DNA of 63,859 bases, taken from contig JBOFYV010000129.1 of the NCBI GenBank assembly GCA_051654865.1, positions 1 to 63,859 of the forward strand, written 5' to 3'. Below are positions 43,794 through 53,316 of the stretch, in pieces (the first letter of the stretch is position 1; each line of letters begins with the position of its first letter). The position numbers were made by a program, and so were the translations under genes. This DNA comes from JBOFOR01 sp051654865. Its GTDB lineage: Bacteria > Bacillota > Clostridia > Peptostreptococcales > Peptostreptococcaceae. A model generated the notes under the pieces. The model was not told the origin of the DNA. It made no database searches and was given only the letters and a program-made list of their open reading frames with translations.

Positions 43794-44702
43794 TTATTTT
43801 ATTTTGGTATAATAAAGCAAATCTCCATCCTTTAATAAATAATCTATTTCACCAAGTTCTGCTAAATAACTAATTGCTGATACTAATGATGTTTTAAAAA
43901 AATGATATTCTTTATAATTACACTTTAAGTTGTTATCTATTATAATGTTTTTTAGCAAACTTTCTAATGTTGTAGGAGTATTTAATTTTTCCTTTATTTG
44001 ATATATATATTTTTCAATACATAAGCGATGTTTTAGTATAAGGTCATAACTTTCATCTTTTGATATGACTTTTTTACTATGGCCCAGTACTAAATATTCA
44101 AACTCTATTTGCTCTATTTTTTTTAAAGAATTTATTTCATCTTTTATATCATATAGAAATAAAAAGTCAAACTTTTCTAGTATATCTACTCCTACTAGAA
44201 GATCCCCTACAAAAAGAACCCTATCATTTGTTAAAATCCCAATGCTTCCTGGTGTATGTCCTTTAAGCTCAATAATTTCCACTTCAATTCCCTCTAGCGA
44301 CACCCTACCTTCATCAAGCACTCTATCTATCCTTACTTCATCCATAGATTTATTTTTCAACTTATTTTCCATAAAATCATTGGTTTTTCCACCTATTACA
44401 TATTTTGAAAATAATTCAGAGTTCTCTATATACATCTTTGAGTATGCTGATGATAATATCTTTATATTCTCATTACTTTCCTTAAATTGACTGCATGCAC
44501 CATAATGATCATTATGTTCATGAGTGTTTATAATAAATTTTAAATCAATATTATTTTCTTCAAGTATCTTTATTATTCTTTTAGGTCTACTTCCCCCTAA
44601 ACCTGGGTCAATAATAATTGCATTATTGTTGTGTATATAAACACCCGTATTAGTTCCTCCCTTTATTAAATAAGTACCACCTTTTATATTTGTTAACTCC
44701 AT
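43794..44702 (-). CDS. metallo-beta-lactamase-fold hydrolase
   Basis: A 302-residue protein. The MBL zinc motif is INTHEHNDHYGA near residue 60, followed by GHTPGSIG, LFVGDLLVG (Asp) and LVLGHSKK (His), with a C-terminal helical region (about 215-302) of winged-helix or effector type ending in a tyrosine-rich stretch. It probably hydrolyses a thioester or similar small substrate, as many clostridial MBL proteins do, but the substrate is not visible. It sits 11 bases after the cysteine-cluster gene and 50 bases before relQ, so it may be co-transcribed with both. Confidence 0.85.
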   Translation of the reverse strand: MELTNIKGGTYLIKGGTNTGVYIHNNNAIIIDPGLGGSRPKRIIKILEENNIDLKFIINTHEHNDHYGACSQFKESNENIKILSSAYSKMYIENSELFSKYVIGGKTNDFMENKLKNKSMDEVRIDRVLDEGRVSLEGIEVEIIELKGHTPGSIGILTNDRVLFVGDLLVGVDILEKFDFLFLYDIKDEINSLKKIEQIEFEYLVLGHSKKVISKDESYDLILKHRLCIEKYIYQIKEKLNTPTTLESLLKNIIIDNNLKCNYKEYHFFKTSLVSAISYLAELGEIDYLLKDGDLLYYTKIK

Positions 44703-44713
44703 CTAATCACCTT

Positions 44714-45442
44714 TTACAATAAGATTTTCTTAATTCTGTTTATAGCTCTGTTTCTAACCTTATCGTCTTTAGATACTCTAACTTTTATATTGTAAGATAC
44801 TTTTTCATTAAATAAAGAATCTATAAAATATTCAACTATTCCTCTATCCTTAAAATCTATATCTATAATTCCTTTAGAAAATATATTAGAGTCTAAAACC
44901 ATAAGTTCATCTGCAAAGCTTAATCTTTCTGATTTATCTAAATAATCATTTTGAGGTTTAAAATCTTCACAATAGTTTATTTTATAATTTACAACCTCAT
45001 CATTAATTTCAAATCCATACTTACCCTTTATTAATTCTTTATATTCTATATTTCTTTGAGTTACATTGGATAAATTTTTATTGTAGTCATCCTTCTTCCA
45101 ATGCCCAAATAATCTACAGTTTAGTGGTCTAACTTCATATATTAAACATCTATTATTATCATCCTTAAACGGACAAGGTTTCTTTTCTATATACTCTAGG
45201 AAGTAATAATCTATTACCTTGCTTAAGCATCTCTTTTTTAATTCTTCTTTTTCATTTAAATAGTTATATATATTTATGAACTCTACTAAATTTATCCCTA
45301 CAGATTCCATACAACAGTTTCCGCAGCCTTTACAATCTCCACTAGGTAAAGATTTATATATGCTATTTAGCTTATATAATAGTTCATTTTGCTTAGAATA
45401 ATCTATACAATGTAAAATATCATCTTTTTTTATACTAGTCAT
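44714..45442 (-). CDS. YkgJ family cysteine-cluster protein
   Basis: A 242-residue protein with the CxxCxxCC-type signature (DCKGCGNCCMES, about 36-45) and further cysteines at PCPF, RCLIYEVRPLNCRLFGHW and NYCEDF. This pattern defines the YkgJ/Fe-S or zinc cluster proteins, of uncertain function. It is followed by the MBL-fold gene and is divergent from the small gene at 45526. Confidence 0.85.
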   Translation of the reverse strand: MTSIKKDDILHCIDYSKQNELLYKLNSIYKSLPSGDCKGCGNCCMESVGINLVEFINIYNYLNEKEELKKRCLSKVIDYYFLEYIEKKPCPFKDDNNRCLIYEVRPLNCRLFGHWKKDDYNKNLSNVTQRNIEYKELIKGKYGFEINDEVVNYKINYCEDFKPQNDYLDKSERLSFADELMVLDSNIFSKGIIDIDFKDRGIVEYFIDSLFNEKVSYNIKVRVSKDDKVRNRAINRIKKILL

Positions 45443-45525
45443 TATTATTACTCCTTGTTATAATTATTAGGTTAATACAAAAAAATATTATAACACATAA
45501 TTTAATAATATTTTAGGAGGCAGTT

Positions 45526-45777
45526 ATGAATAGATACACAAAAGTAATAAGTATGATGGATAGTTATTTCACTAAAGATTTTGAAAAGCAAAAGAAAAAT
45601 ATTACTAAGGTAAGAGAAGTAAGAGAAGAAACAGTTAGAAAATTCTTCTTACAAGGTGATTGTGAAGTTTTAGTTATATTAGAAGAAAGCGGTAGAGAAA
45701 TATTAATAGATGATTTCTCTCCTGAAGAAGATATCAAGAAATACCTAGGGGCTAAATTTATAAACAAAAAAAGATAA
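45526..45777 (+). CDS. small conserved-looking protein of unknown function
   Basis: An 83-residue protein, basic and charged at its N-terminal half (KDFEKQKKNITKVREVREETVRKF), with a short beta-type segment CEVLVILEESGREILIDDF and a basic tail. It has a perfect AGGAGG before the ATG and a clear coding character. No family could be recognised. It is divergent from the YkgJ gene. Confidence 0.65.
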   Translation: MNRYTKVISMMDSYFTKDFEKQKKNITKVREVREETVRKFFLQGDCEVLVILEESGREILIDDFSPEEDIKKYLGAKFINKKR

Positions 45778-45859
45778 TCTTTTTTTAAATAAATGTATAA
45801 AATAAATTAGCCTGTCCATAATAGTAATATAAAATTAAATATTTAACTCAATCTCCCCA

Positions 45860-45900
45860 ATTTTGAGCTTTCGTTCCCCCAACGAAGGCTCTTTTTATAT
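45860..45900 (+). terminator. terminator downstream of the 83-residue gene
   Basis: GAGCTTTCGTT and AACGAAGGCTC around CCCCC, followed by TTTTTAT; one wobble pair. GC-rich relative to its surroundings. Confidence 0.85.
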
Positions 45901-45960
45901 TTAAAAACAATTATATTTCATTTATAATAGTCTAATATACATTAACTATAGGAGGTTCAT

Positions 45961-46296
45961 ATGATAAATATAGGCAATTTAAGTTTAGACACTGATTTTG
46001 ATTATAGAATAATTAGAGAAGAAGAAAATGATTTAGACTTATTTATAGATTTAAACTATCGTAGTTTAGATATAGATGGTGGTAATACCGATTTATTTAG
46101 CTCTAGAATCCAATTCCCTTTTGTTAGGTCTATTATATTGAGATTGAATAAGGAAAGCCATATAATGACCGTGCATTTGATGAGAGATATTGATTTATTT
46201 TCTGCCTTTGCAAATTTTGAATTAAATTATAAAGATTCTATTGTAAAAATAAAAAATGACTTTGAAAAAGTAATTTTTTATAAGTCTTCAATATAA
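45961..46296 (+). CDS. uncharacterised protein
   Basis: A 111-residue protein with beta-rich pattern (DLDLFIDLNYRSLDID; then FPFVRSIILRLN and IMTVHLMRDI), no membrane segment and no catalytic motif. The AGGAGG seven bases before the ATG and its own terminator support a real gene. Not recognised. Confidence 0.65.
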   Translation: MINIGNLSLDTDFDYRIIREEENDLDLFIDLNYRSLDIDGGNTDLFSSRIQFPFVRSIILRLNKESHIMTVHLMRDIDLFSAFANFELNYKDSIVKIKNDFEKVIFYKSSI

Positions 46297-46297
46297 A

Positions 46298-46332
46298 AAA
46301 TAAGGGGGCCTTAATAGGCCCCTTTATTTTTA
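46298..46332 (+). terminator. terminator downstream of the 111-residue gene (convergent with adhE)
   Basis: AAGGGGGCC and GGCCCCTT around a short loop, with T-runs after it. Confidence 0.85.
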
Positions 46333-46404
46333 TTTATATCTAAATTATATTGTATTAAACTGTGGTAGTCAATATAATTTTCAGAATTTTTAAATAATTA
46401 TTTA

Positions 46405-49071
46405 TTATGCTTCAACTAACTCTTTTTTAGCTTGAGTTGTATTAACTTTTTTTGCTCCATATATAGTTGCATATATATCTTGTAATTCAGATACTAATGG
46501 AGATCTTGGGTTAGCACCTGTACATTGATCATCAAATGCATCTAATGCTAATCTTTCTATTGCAGCAAAGTAAGTTTCTTCTTCTATACCACAATCCTTT
46601 ATAGTCATTGGCATATTTAATTCTTTCATTAAGTTTCTAACAGCTTCAGCTAAGCTCTTAACTCCTTCTTCTGTAGTGTTAGCTTTTAATCCTAATGTTC
46701 TAGCTATTTCTGCATACTTCTTATCAGCTACAAATGACTTGTATCTTGGGAATGCAGCAAACTTACTTGGCATAGTTGCATTGTACTCTATTACGTTTGG
46801 TAATAATATTGCATTAGCTCTACCGTGTGGTATATGGAATTCAGATCCTAACTTATGAGCTAACGAGTGGTTTATTCCTAAGAAAGCATTAGCAAATGCC
46901 ATACCAGCTATACAAGATGCATTATGCATTTTTTCTCTAGCTTCTTTACCTTCTGCAGTATGAGCTCCTTTGTATGACTTTGGTAAGTATTCAAATACCA
47001 TTTGTATAGCCTTCATTGCTAAAGCATCTGTGTAATCAGTTGCCATTATAGAAACGTAAGCTTCTATAGCATGAGTTAATACGTCTAATCCTGTATCTGC
47101 AGTAACAGCTCCTGGTACAGACATTACAAATGTTGGGTCTATTATAGCTACATCTGGAGTTAACTCATAATCAGCTAAAGGATACTTAACATTGTTTACT
47201 TTATCAGTTATAACTGCGAAAGAAGTAACTTCTGATCCTGTTCCTGAAGTAGTTGGTATAGCTACCATCTTAGCTTGTCTTCCTAATTTAGGGAACTTGA
47301 ATACTCTCTTTCTTATATCCATGAACTTTAATCTTAAATCTTCAAAGTCTGCTTGTGGGTTTTCGTAGAATAACCACATACCTTTAGCAGCATCCATTGC
47401 AGATCCTCCACCTAAAGCTATTATAGTGTCTGGCTTGAACTTTCTCATAGCTTCAGCACCATTTAATACTGTATCTACAGATGGATCTGGTTCTACATCA
47501 GCAAATACATCTATCATAACTGGATTTCTTCTTTTTCTTAATTGGTATTCTAACTTTTCAACATATCCTAATTGAACCATCATTCTATCAGTTACTATCA
47601 TTACTCTTTCAACTTCTGGTAACTTTTCTAAGTATTGTATTGATCCAACTTCATGGTATATTCTTTCAGGCACTTTGAACCATTGCATATTAACTCTCCT
47701 CTTAGTAACTTTCTTTACATTTATTAAGTTTACAGCTGATACGTTATCTGTAGTTGAGTTGTTACCCATTGATCCACATCCTAAAGTTAATGATGGAGTA
47801 TTTACATTGTATATATCTCCTATAGCTCCATGAGTAGATGGTGAGTTTACTAATAATCTTCCTGTTCTTACTCTTTTACCGAAGTTTTCTATTACTGCAT
47901 CGTCATTTGAGTGTATAACTGCAGAGTGACCTAACCCACCGAACTCAGTCATATCTACACATCTTTGTACACCTTCTTCAGCACTATTAACCTTTATACA
48001 AGCAAGTACTGGACTTAACTTTTCTTTAGATAATGGGTAGTTTGGTCCTACTCCATCTATTTCTGCTACTATTATTTTAACATCTTGTGGTATTTCAAAT
48101 CCTGCCATTTGAGCTATCTTATATGGACTTTGTCCAACTATGTTAGGGTTTAATGACTTAGTTTCTGGATTTATAACTGTTTTTTCTAATAATTCTTTTT
48201 CCTTTGCATTTACAAAGTAACAGTTGTATCCTTTCATTAATCCAACTACTTCATCATATATACAGTCTTCTACTATAACTGCTTGCTCAGAAGCACATAT
48301 CATTCCGTTATCGAAACTCTTAGATAAGATTAAATCGTTTACCGCTTGCTTAACGTCAGCAGTCTTTTCTATGAAACAAGGTACGTTCCCTGCTCCAACT
48401 CCTAGTGCTGGCTTTCCTGCTGAGTATGCAGACTTAACCATTCCAGGTCCTCCTGTTGCTAGTATTAAAGCTACTCCATTGTTCTTCATAAGAGCACTTG
48501 AAGCTTCTAATGAAGGTGTTTCTATCCATTGTACACAGTTTTCTGGTGCTCCAGCTTCTATAGCTGCATCTCTTAATATTCTAGCAGCTTCTGATGAACA
48601 TTTTTGAGCTGATGGATGGAAACTGAATATTATTGGGTTTCTACCCTTCATAGATATTAATGTTTTGAACATTGTAGTTGAAGTTGGGTTAGTAACAGGA
48701 GTAACTCCAGCTATAACACCTATTGGTTCTGCAACCATCATGTACGCTTCATCTTCATTTTCTTCTATTATTCCAACAGTTTTCTTGTATTTTATACTAT
48801 TATAAACATATTCTGTAGCGAATATATTCTTAGTTACTTTATCTTCGAATATTCCCCTTTGAGTTTCATCGATTGCCATTTGAGCAAGTTCTATATGCTT
48901 ATCAAGACCAGCTTTAGCCATAGCCCCTACTATTTTATCAACAGCCTCTTGATCTAACTTTAACATTTCTTCTTTTGCTACTGTTGCTTTTGCTACTAAA
49001 TCATTTATCATGTTTTCAACAGTAAACTCTTTAGTTTCTTCTACTTTAGCTTGTTTTTCATTCTTTGCCAT
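46405..49071 (-). CDS. adhE: bifunctional aldehyde/alcohol dehydrogenase
   Basis: Converts acetyl-CoA to acetaldehyde and then ethanol, re-oxidising two NADH. The 888-residue protein joins a CoA-acylating aldehyde dehydrogenase (about 1-440; nucleophile Cys259 in MICASEQA, cofactor loop ILATGGPGMV) to an iron-dependent alcohol dehydrogenase (about 460-870; GGGSAMDAAKG and the metal-ligand helices including HAIEAY and FLGINHSLAHKLG, HIPHGRAN). Fused length is normal for AdhE, which forms spirosomes. The start has GGGAGGG. Its promoter overlaps a Rex-type operator and lies downstream of a cre, consistent with control by NADH/NAD ratio and carbon source. Confidence 0.97.
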   Translation of the reverse strand: MAKNEKQAKVEETKEFTVENMINDLVAKATVAKEEMLKLDQEAVDKIVGAMAKAGLDKHIELAQMAIDETQRGIFEDKVTKNIFATEYVYNSIKYKKTVGIIEENEDEAYMMVAEPIGVIAGVTPVTNPTSTTMFKTLISMKGRNPIIFSFHPSAQKCSSEAARILRDAAIEAGAPENCVQWIETPSLEASSALMKNNGVALILATGGPGMVKSAYSAGKPALGVGAGNVPCFIEKTADVKQAVNDLILSKSFDNGMICASEQAVIVEDCIYDEVVGLMKGYNCYFVNAKEKELLEKTVINPETKSLNPNIVGQSPYKIAQMAGFEIPQDVKIIVAEIDGVGPNYPLSKEKLSPVLACIKVNSAEEGVQRCVDMTEFGGLGHSAVIHSNDDAVIENFGKRVRTGRLLVNSPSTHGAIGDIYNVNTPSLTLGCGSMGNNSTTDNVSAVNLINVKKVTKRRVNMQWFKVPERIYHEVGSIQYLEKLPEVERVMIVTDRMMVQLGYVEKLEYQLRKRRNPVMIDVFADVEPDPSVDTVLNGAEAMRKFKPDTIIALGGGSAMDAAKGMWLFYENPQADFEDLRLKFMDIRKRVFKFPKLGRQAKMVAIPTTSGTGSEVTSFAVITDKVNNVKYPLADYELTPDVAIIDPTFVMSVPGAVTADTGLDVLTHAIEAYVSIMATDYTDALAMKAIQMVFEYLPKSYKGAHTAEGKEAREKMHNASCIAGMAFANAFLGINHSLAHKLGSEFHIPHGRANAILLPNVIEYNATMPSKFAAFPRYKSFVADKKYAEIARTLGLKANTTEEGVKSLAEAVRNLMKELNMPMTIKDCGIEEETYFAAIERLALDAFDDQCTGANPRSPLVSELQDIYATIYGAKKVNTTQAKKELVEA

Positions 49072-49113
49072 GTGTATTCCCTCCCAAAGTGTATAATAAA
49101 TTTATGTAAAACT

Positions 49114-49131
49114 GTGTTAGTTATTTAACAA
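49114..49131. promoter_or_regulatory. Rex-type operator of adhE
   Basis: TGTTA-N6-TAACA (49115-49130) matches the redox repressor Rex consensus TTGTTAA-N4-TTAACAA at its core positions. It lies about 9-26 bases downstream of the predicted start, where a bound repressor would block transcription when NADH is low. Confidence 0.72.
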
Positions 49132-49146
49132 ACATCCTATGATTCA

Positions 49147-49175
49147 ATAATACATTAATTACCTAAATGTGTCAA
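49147..49175 (-). promoter_or_regulatory. sigma-A promoter of adhE
   Basis: TTGACA (49170-49175) and TATTAT (49147-49152) on the minus strand, spacer 17 bases. Start predicted near 49140, leaving a leader of about 69 bases. Confidence 0.85.
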
Positions 49176-49209
49176 TATTATTTGTTATTTTTTATACAAT
49201 TTCATTTTT

Positions 49210-49223
49210 TGAAAACGTTTTTA
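49210..49223. promoter_or_regulatory. candidate CcpA cre site upstream of adhE
   Basis: TGAAAACGTTTTTA matches 13 of 14 positions of the cre consensus TGWAANCGNTNWCA. It lies about 35 bases upstream of the -35 element, a position more compatible with activation or remote repression than with simple blockage. Confidence 0.55.
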
Positions 49224-49299
49224 TTTTATTTTTTGCTTAATTAGTTAGATTTTATGATTATCAGTTTTCTTTTCAAATCTTTTTTGTAACTTGATTATA

Positions 49300-49351
49300 A
49301 TAAAAGAAGTGTAATAGTTAAATTTTAATCAAACTTTACACTTCTTTTATA
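49300..49351 (-). terminator. terminator downstream of the DUF4230 gene
   Basis: AAAAGAAGTGTAA (49302-49314) pairs with TTACACTTCTTTT (49337-49349). Confidence 0.83.
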
Positions 49352-49375
49352 TAATATTTATAGTTATAGTTATTT

Positions 49376-49975
49376 TTAATTTTTAAAAGTTATATTTACT
49401 TCTTTATATCCTATATCTTTTAATAGATTTTGTAGACTTGATTTTGTATTTGTTTTAATTTCATCTAAAAAACCTTCCTCTAACAATTTTACTTCATATT
49501 CTTTTTTATATTTACTTATATCTTCTAATACCTCTTGAATTTCTAGTCTATTAAATATAGAGCTATTTGTATCGTAAACATACAAATTACTATCATCTAT
49601 ATAGTGATCAAGTATTCTACATTTCTCTATTTCAATATAAATTTCATCTCCTGTATTTTTAACTATCTTTACGTCTTCCGGTTTTATACCACCATTTATA
49701 ACTCCATTGTACTTTACAATAAAAGATTTTTGAGTAAATGGTATTTTGATTTCATTAAAGCTTTTATCCTTCTTCACAGTTATAACATTGCTATAATTAT
49801 ACTTTACAGTATTTAGATCAATCACTTGAGTTATTGTGTTTAATACTCTAGTATCATCCTTATATGTATTATTTTTTACTTCTATTTTATATACAAGATA
49901 ACAACAACTCATTACTACAATTAAAATTGGCAATAATATAGATAGTTTCTTATTTTTTTTTCGTTTTTGTAACAA
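49376..49975 (-). CDS. DUF4230 family membrane-anchored protein
   Basis: A 199-residue protein with a basic N-terminus and one transmembrane helix (about 10-28), then an extracytoplasmic domain of DUF4230 type (VKYNGVINGGIKPEDVKIV and IYIEIEKCRILDHYIDDSNLYVYD) and a helical end. Function unknown. It begins at TTG (49975), seven bases after GGAGG. Divergent from the pyrophosphatase gene. Confidence 0.75.
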   Translation of the reverse strand: MLQKRKKNKKLSILLPILIVVMSCCYLVYKIEVKNNTYKDDTRVLNTITQVIDLNTVKYNYSNVITVKKDKSFNEIKIPFTQKSFIVKYNGVINGGIKPEDVKIVKNTGDEIYIEIEKCRILDHYIDDSNLYVYDTNSSIFNRLEIQEVLEDISKYKKEYEVKLLEEGFLDEIKTNTKSSLQNLLKDIGYKEVNITFKN

Positions 49976-50098
49976 ATCTTTACCTCCTTTTGATATAATA
50001 TTTTTGTTATTAAGAAATATATTTATGATGAAAGCTAAATATTAATTAAATTATGTAATATTTATTTATAAATTAAATTGTGAGAGGAGTATTAAATT

Positions 50099-51694
50099 AT
50101 GACTTTATTAGTTTTTGGACACAAGAATCCTGATACAGATTCTGTATGTTCGTCAATAGCCCTTGCACACCTGAAAACTCAATTAGGTGAAAGTGCAAAA
50201 CCATATGCTTTAGGAGAAGTTAGAAAAGAAGCTCAATATGCTTTAGACTACTTTAATGTAGCCGCTCCAGAGGTATTAGAGAATGTAAAAATACAAGTAA
50301 GAGACTTAAGCTACGATAAAATTGAAGCTTTAACTCCTAATCATTCAATATTAGATGCTTATAATATAATGAATGATTCTAGTATAAAAACAATACCTGT
50401 AATATCTGAAGGTGGAGAATTTGTAGGTCTTGCTACTATGCAAGAAATAGCAAATAGCTTACTTCATCAACACTTCAACACTGTACATACTTCTATAACT
50501 AATATATGCAAGAATCTTAATGGTTCAGTACTTATAAATTGTTCAGAAGATATAAAAGGACGTGTTGTTACTTTATCATTCGGTATGGATAGTGTAATGG
50601 ATATATTATTAGAAGGTGATATAGCTATCGTTGGAGATAGATACGACGTTATCGAATATGCTATAGATACAAAAGTTAAGTTAATAATATTAACAGGAAA
50701 AACACAAGTCTCTCAAGATTTATTAAACTTAGCAAAGCAAAATGGAGTATCTATAATATCAGTTGATTGCGATACATATAAAACTTCTAACTTAATAAAC
50801 CAATGCGCTTACTTAAGTAACATAATAATCAGCGATGATCTTGTTACTTTCAATGAGAATGATTACGCTGATGATGTAAAAGAAACTATGTTAACTACAA
50901 ACTTCAGAGCTTATCCTGTTGTTGATAATGACAATAAATTCTTAGGTCTATTATCTAGAAAGCATCTTTTAAGCCCAACTAAGAAAAATGTTGTTTTAGT
51001 TGACCACAATGAGTACGCTCAAAGTGCTGATGGTATAGAGCAAGCTAATATAGTAGAAATCGTAGACCATCATAAAATAGGTGGAATAGCTACTGATGTT
51101 CCTATGTCTTTCAGAGTTATGCCTGTTGGATGTACTTGTACTGTAATATATCAAATGTACAAAGAAAACAATGTTGAAGTGCCTTATGAAATAGCAGGAC
51201 TTTTATTATCTGCTATATTATCAGATACATTATTGTTCAAATCACCAACTACTACTGATATGGATAAAAAAACTTGTGAAGAATTAAGTCAGATAGCAAA
51301 AGTTGATATGGAAAGCTATGCTATGGAAATGTTTAAAACTGGTACATCTTTAGATGAATATAGTATAGAACAAATAGTGAATATGGACTTCAAAGAATTC
51401 AATATGAGTGGAAAAAGAGTTGGTATAGGTCAAGTATTTACTTTAGATATAGACTCTATATTCGCTAAAAAAGAAGAGTTCTTATCATATATAAACTCTA
51501 CTGACTATGATATGTTAGTTTTAGCTATAACAGATATAATAAAAGAAGGTTCTTATTTAATATATAAAGCTAATGATGGCGTAATAGCTGATGCATTCAG
51601 TGTAGATGCAGCACAAGGTGTATTTGCACCAGGTGTTGTTTCTAGAAAGAAACAATTAGTTCCAAACTTAACTACATCAGTTAAAAATATGTAA
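50099..51694 (+). CDS. manganese-dependent inorganic pyrophosphatase with CBS and DRTGG domains
   Basis: Family II pyrophosphatase of 531 residues. The DHH phosphoesterase half is split: N-terminal GHKNPDTDS (metal ligands, 7-15) and, after the insertion, VDHHKIGG, then the DHHA2 domain with SRKKQLVP at the end (substrate Arg/Lys). The insertion (about 70-310) contains a CBS pair and a DRTGG domain, which in relatives bind adenine nucleotides and regulate activity. It recycles pyrophosphate from biosynthesis. Single gene with strong terminator. Soluble family I enzymes lack these parts. Confidence 0.93.
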   Translation: MTLLVFGHKNPDTDSVCSSIALAHLKTQLGESAKPYALGEVRKEAQYALDYFNVAAPEVLENVKIQVRDLSYDKIEALTPNHSILDAYNIMNDSSIKTIPVISEGGEFVGLATMQEIANSLLHQHFNTVHTSITNICKNLNGSVLINCSEDIKGRVVTLSFGMDSVMDILLEGDIAIVGDRYDVIEYAIDTKVKLIILTGKTQVSQDLLNLAKQNGVSIISVDCDTYKTSNLINQCAYLSNIIISDDLVTFNENDYADDVKETMLTTNFRAYPVVDNDNKFLGLLSRKHLLSPTKKNVVLVDHNEYAQSADGIEQANIVEIVDHHKIGGIATDVPMSFRVMPVGCTCTVIYQMYKENNVEVPYEIAGLLLSAILSDTLLFKSPTTTDMDKKTCEELSQIAKVDMESYAMEMFKTGTSLDEYSIEQIVNMDFKEFNMSGKRVGIGQVFTLDIDSIFAKKEEFLSYINSTDYDMLVLAITDIIKEGSYLIYKANDGVIADAFSVDAAQGVFAPGVVSRKKQLVPNLTTSVKNM

Positions 51695-51697
51695 TAG

Positions 51698-51729
51698 CAA
51701 AAAAGGAAGGTATATACCTTCCTTTTTTT
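51698..51729 (+). terminator. terminator downstream of the pyrophosphatase gene
   Basis: Self-complementary AAAAGGAAGGTATATACCTTCCTTTT (51700-51725 region) with a T-run. Confidence 0.88.
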
Positions 51730-51888
51730 ATAATAATTGTTCAATCAAAATTTAACCAAATCATCGTGTAGGTCAAACTCGTGGTTTAATTTTCTAACTG
51801 TTGTGTTTTAGGATTTATTTCTATATTATTGTAAAACAAACTATCAGTATTGTAAATAGTTAGTCCCTATCCAATTTATGTAAATAAA

Positions 51889-52413
51889 TTACATTTTTTC
51901 AACGTCTGAGTAATCTACACCAAAAGTTTCAACTGTTACATTTTTCATAACTTGTGGAGCTACTGGTCTATCGCCTCTATCTGTAGCTGTTGTAGCTATT
52001 TCATTTACAACATCCATACCTTCTATAACTCTACCAAATCCAGCATATTGTCCATCTAAGTGTGGAGAGTTTTTGTGCATTATAAAGAACTGAGATCCAG
52101 CTGAGTTTGGAGCCATAGTTCTAGCCATAGATAATACTCCTGGCTCATGCTTTAAGTTGTTTGTGAATCCATTACCTCTGAATTCTCCTTTTATAGAATG
52201 TCCTGGTCCACCCATTCCATTACCATTTGGGCATCCACCTTGTATCATAAATCCTTCTATTACTCTGTGGAATCCTACTCCATTGTAGTATCCTTGGTTT
52301 ATTAATGTTACAAAGTTTTTAACAGTATTAGGAGCTATATGAGGGTATAATTCTGCTACTATTTTCTTTCCATTTTCCATTTCTATAGTTACTATTGGGT
52401 TTTTAGTTTCCAT
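51889..52413 (-). CDS. peptidyl-prolyl cis-trans isomerase, cyclophilin type
   Basis: A 174-residue cytoplasmic (no signal peptide) cyclophilin. Core motifs: TVKNFVTLINQGYYNGVGFHRV with the catalytic Arg in FHRVIEGFMIQGG, then GEF...N, MART, SAGSQFFIMH, HLDGQYAGFGRVIEGMDVV. Catalyses proline isomerisation in protein folding. Monocistronic. Confidence 0.95.
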   Translation of the reverse strand: METKNPIVTIEMENGKKIVAELYPHIAPNTVKNFVTLINQGYYNGVGFHRVIEGFMIQGGCPNGNGMGGPGHSIKGEFRGNGFTNNLKHEPGVLSMARTMAPNSAGSQFFIMHKNSPHLDGQYAGFGRVIEGMDVVNEIATTATDRGDRPVAPQVMKNVTVETFGVDYSDVEKM

Positions 52414-52529
52414 TGTTAATCATCCTTTCTTTATTTAGCATTTTATGTACTACCTTATATATTATATACTATCTTGTCTATAATTTACCTATAAATTTCA
52501 TTTTATATCATTGTTTATATAAATTGATC

Positions 52530-52573
52530 AAAAAAGCCTAGAAAGTAATTATCTATACATTCTAGGCTTTTGT
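52530..52573 (-). terminator. terminator downstream of the P-loop ATPase gene
   Basis: AAAAGCCTAGAA pairs with TTCTAGGCTTTT around a loop. Confidence 0.85.
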
Positions 52574-52594
52574 TAATCTATATATTATAGTAGA

Positions 52595-53188
52595 TTATTT
52601 TTCTTCTTCGTTTAATTGAGGTGTTTCTTCATATGTTATATCTAATAAATCTAATATCTGTTGAGCTCTTTCTTTAGTAGAACCCTTTACCTCAACATAA
52701 TTTACATTTTCAGACTTTAGGAAGCTTAATATAGCATCATCTATTTGTAAAGCTATATCTTCCGCTTGCCATCTAACTCCATCTTGTACATATCCAAATT
52801 CTCTTGGTACATATACTATCATATCGTAGTTTTGTATATCTTCTATCGCTAAACAATATAAGTCTTTTAATATTTGTATCTCTTTTTTAGTTCTTTCTTT
52901 TGACCCTAACATAAATCTTCCGTATATGTATGGTACAAAAGTAGCGTAATCAGTAAGAGCATAATCAAATGTTGATAATTCATCTTCTAATTTCTTTTGA
53001 CCTAAATATATTCCATATTGCTCAGATATAGTTTCTATCATCCCTTTATCTTTTAAATATTCTGTTGAATACTCTAAAGCATACCCTGCGTTTAATCCTG
53101 CTATTTTCATTTCTACATATAAATGTTGTATTAATGTAGTTTTTCCACATCTAGGACCACCTAAAACTGCTATTCTCTTAGTTGCCAT
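52595..53188 (-). CDS. P-loop ATPase/kinase-like protein (AAA_28-type)
   Basis: A 197-residue protein with Walker A GGPRCGKTT (9-17), a Walker B-like segment MIVYVPREF (about 130), an internal ATTYD-like helix (FDYALTDYATFVPYIYGRF) and the NadR/AAA_28-like RWQAEDIALQIDDAIL region. This fits a NadR-like kinase or small nucleotide kinase of unknown substrate. It is the only gene between the cyclophilin and patatin genes. Function not assigned. Confidence 0.75.
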   Translation of the reverse strand: MATKRIAVLGGPRCGKTTLIQHLYVEMKIAGLNAGYALEYSTEYLKDKGMIETISEQYGIYLGQKKLEDELSTFDYALTDYATFVPYIYGRFMLGSKERTKKEIQILKDLYCLAIEDIQNYDMIVYVPREFGYVQDGVRWQAEDIALQIDDAILSFLKSENVNYVEVKGSTKERAQQILDLLDITYEETPQLNEEEK

Positions 53189-53316
53189 ATTTATATCAAC
53201 TCCATATATTATTTTCTAATTTAAAGAACTTTTATATTATACTAGCATTTGTGGGTTTATTCAATGTTTTTAATACAATTCTATTTATTTACATAAAAAA
53301 GTTCGTTTTTATACGC

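Noticed and set aside
48224..48607. Long plus-strand open frame inside adhE
   Set aside because: It is antisense to a highly conserved coding region, has no ribosome binding site and its composition mirrors adhE codons.
51730..51888. Possible small RNA between pyrophosphatase and cyclophilin genes
   Set aside because: A weak imperfect pairing around 51760-51785 was seen, but no promoter, terminator or known motif supports an RNA gene.
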